From NCBI GenBank assembly GCA_022572905.1, contig JACZUZ010000177.1:1-5353 (forward strand): DNA of 5,353 bases, read 5' to 3'. The translations under genes were made by a program, and so were the position numbers. Every line of letters starts with the position of its first letter. Position 1 is the stretch's first letter. The notes beneath the pieces were generated by a model. It searched no databases and had not been told where the DNA came from. It was given only the letters and a program-made list of their open reading frames with translations. Source of the stretch: Candidatus Zixiibacteriota bacterium (GTDB taxonomy: Bacteria; Zixibacteria; MSB-5A5; GN15; JACZUZ01). Positions 4,647-5,353 of this stretch are shown here, in pieces.

Positions 4647-5353
4647 TTGAGACTGATCATTTTCCCAAGGCTCACCTTGATACTATTCGCGAGTTTCGTC
4701 GCGTGCCTTTTCGTATTGGACAATTCTTCGTGCCGAGCTCAGCCAGTTTTAAAACCCGCGCCGGGGGAGGTTTGGCGCAGAATTGTCGGGGCGCAGAAAG
4801 CCCTGGCGGGTGACGCTCCGAATGTGCAGGTGGCCACTCATAATGTGGGCAACATCCAGGTTGGACATACGAATCTGGGACACTTTGGATTTGGATTTTT
4901 AGGAGCGCAGGAAGATCCAACTACGGGCGAGGTTTGGCCTTCGGCCATTTTTCCGGCCAATAGCGCGAAAAACCATCTCTATATTGCGGCCCTCTGGATT
5001 GGCGCTGTGGTGGGTAGGGATACGTTAGTAACCATTGGCGCTGACGATGGTTTTGTCGTGCACGAATGGTGGCCAGGGACAAAGGATGGAATTGTACAGC
5101 GATCGAATAATCCGAAGAGCCGATTTTATGATCCGCAAGCTCTATCCGAACAGGATATTATTGCCACATATTACGACACTCTCACCGATGTTGGAACAAC
5201 CGCGCAAGACCCAATAGATGGACGACCTCACAAGCCCCTGAACCTGAAAGTCGTGGAGCGTTCACTGCAGTGGAGTTACGATTACGCGTCGGACTTTGTG
5301 CTATTCGACTTCCTAATTACGAACATCGGATCACGTAAACTCGAGAAGGTCTA
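4647..5353 (+). CDS. N-terminal part of a large exported protein of unknown function (3' end outside window)
   Basis: The frame is open from just after a TAG at 4575 to the window edge. From the TTG at 4647 it gives 235 complete codons. No in-frame ATG exists upstream of the export signal, so TTG with GGGAGA ahead of it is the best start. Residues 1-31 are a signal peptide (R2, R8, hydrophobic 9-24, likely cleavage after C-R-A at 29-31). Conserved-looking stretches are HNVGNIQVGHTNLGHFG (65-81), LYIAALWIGAVVGRDTL (111-127), EWWPGTKDG (140-148) and SYDYASDFVLFDFLITNIG (210-228). I recall this arrangement (a VGN..TN.G..G segment, a LW.GA segment, then DYA.DF.LFD..I.NIG) from long secreted proteins of FCB-type candidate phyla, often several hundred residues or more with C-terminal sorting or surface domains. 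No function is established. C20 follows V-A but has Phe at -3 and more hydrophobic residues after it, so a lipoprotein is unlikely. Confidence 0.82.
   Translation, partial: MRLIIFPRLTLILFASFVACLFVLDNSSCRAQPVLKPAPGEVWRRIVGAQKALAGDAPNVQVATHNVGNIQVGHTNLGHFGFGFLGAQEDPTTGEVWPSAIFPANSAKNHLYIAALWIGAVVGRDTLVTIGADDGFVVHEWWPGTKDGIVQRSNNPKSRFYDPQALSEQDIIATYYDTLTDVGTTAQDPIDGRPHKPLNLKVVERSLQWSYDYASDFVLFDFLITNIGSRKLEKV

Noticed and set aside
4591..4650. 19-codon ATG ORF overlapping the TTG start, possible leader peptide
   Set aside because: No Shine-Dalgarno site and the predicted transcription start (about 4592) falls on its first codon.
4666..4706. Lipoprotein signal at Cys20 of the rightward secreted protein
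   Set aside because: Phe at -3 and a continuing hydrophobic run after the Cys do not fit a lipobox; a signal peptidase I site at C-R-A fits better.
4672..5217. Minus-strand frame at 4672-4920 and plus-strand frame at 5035-5217
   Set aside because: Both overlap the TTG-started secreted-protein gene in other frames. The main frame carries the signal peptide and conserved-looking motifs.

Overview
The window looks like a piece of chromosome from an uncultured, Gram-negative-type bacterium rich in secreted proteins. The best guess is a lineage of the FCB group or its neighbours (Zixibacteria or Latescibacterota-like). That guess rests on recalled family style, not on a search: a C-terminal dockerin-like tail with two calcium loops and the YIFKDGA..PC pattern (3314-4252, minus), a CHRD-domain protein (1-966, minus), and the 5' end of a large secreted protein with a 'VGN...TNLGHFG' region (4647-5353, plus). 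No rRNA, tRNA, CRISPR array, transposase or phage gene is visible.

Layout. Positions 1-966 (minus) hold the first 322 codons of an exported cupredoxin-CHRD-CHRD protein whose 3' end lies outside the window. Positions 967-1734 have no convincing gene, but 1405-1610 reads like a decayed fibronectin type III-like coding stretch. Positions 1735-3015 (plus) encode a 426-residue four-helix membrane protein of unknown function with a large periplasmic part. Positions 3016-3313 hold a good promoter, a leader with several possible hairpins, a strong Shine-Dalgarno site and an 18-codon ORF that starts like a signal peptide and then stops; this looks like the intact front end of a gene that has lost its body. 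Positions 3314-4252 (minus) encode a secreted protein with a unique N-terminal domain, an FnIII-like domain and the dockerin-like tail. Positions 4253-4646 are an AT-rich divergent intergenic region with a cluster of inverted repeats and a sigma70-type promoter. Positions 4647-5353 (plus) are the start of a large exported protein that begins with TTG and runs off the end.

How the genes fit together. Three of the four substantial genes encode exported proteins with surface or adhesion-like architectures, and the fourth is an integral membrane protein. Each substantial gene appears to be transcribed on its own: orientations alternate and gaps are 300-770 bp, so there is no obvious operon. The long gaps with gene-like debris suggest a region of surface-protein turnover (gain, loss and rearrangement). 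I do not see a convincing new multi-gene system. The most worthwhile leads are the orphaned promoter-leader-signal-peptide unit at 3068-3293, the inverted-repeat cluster at 4429-4480, and the unmatched dockerin-like tail.
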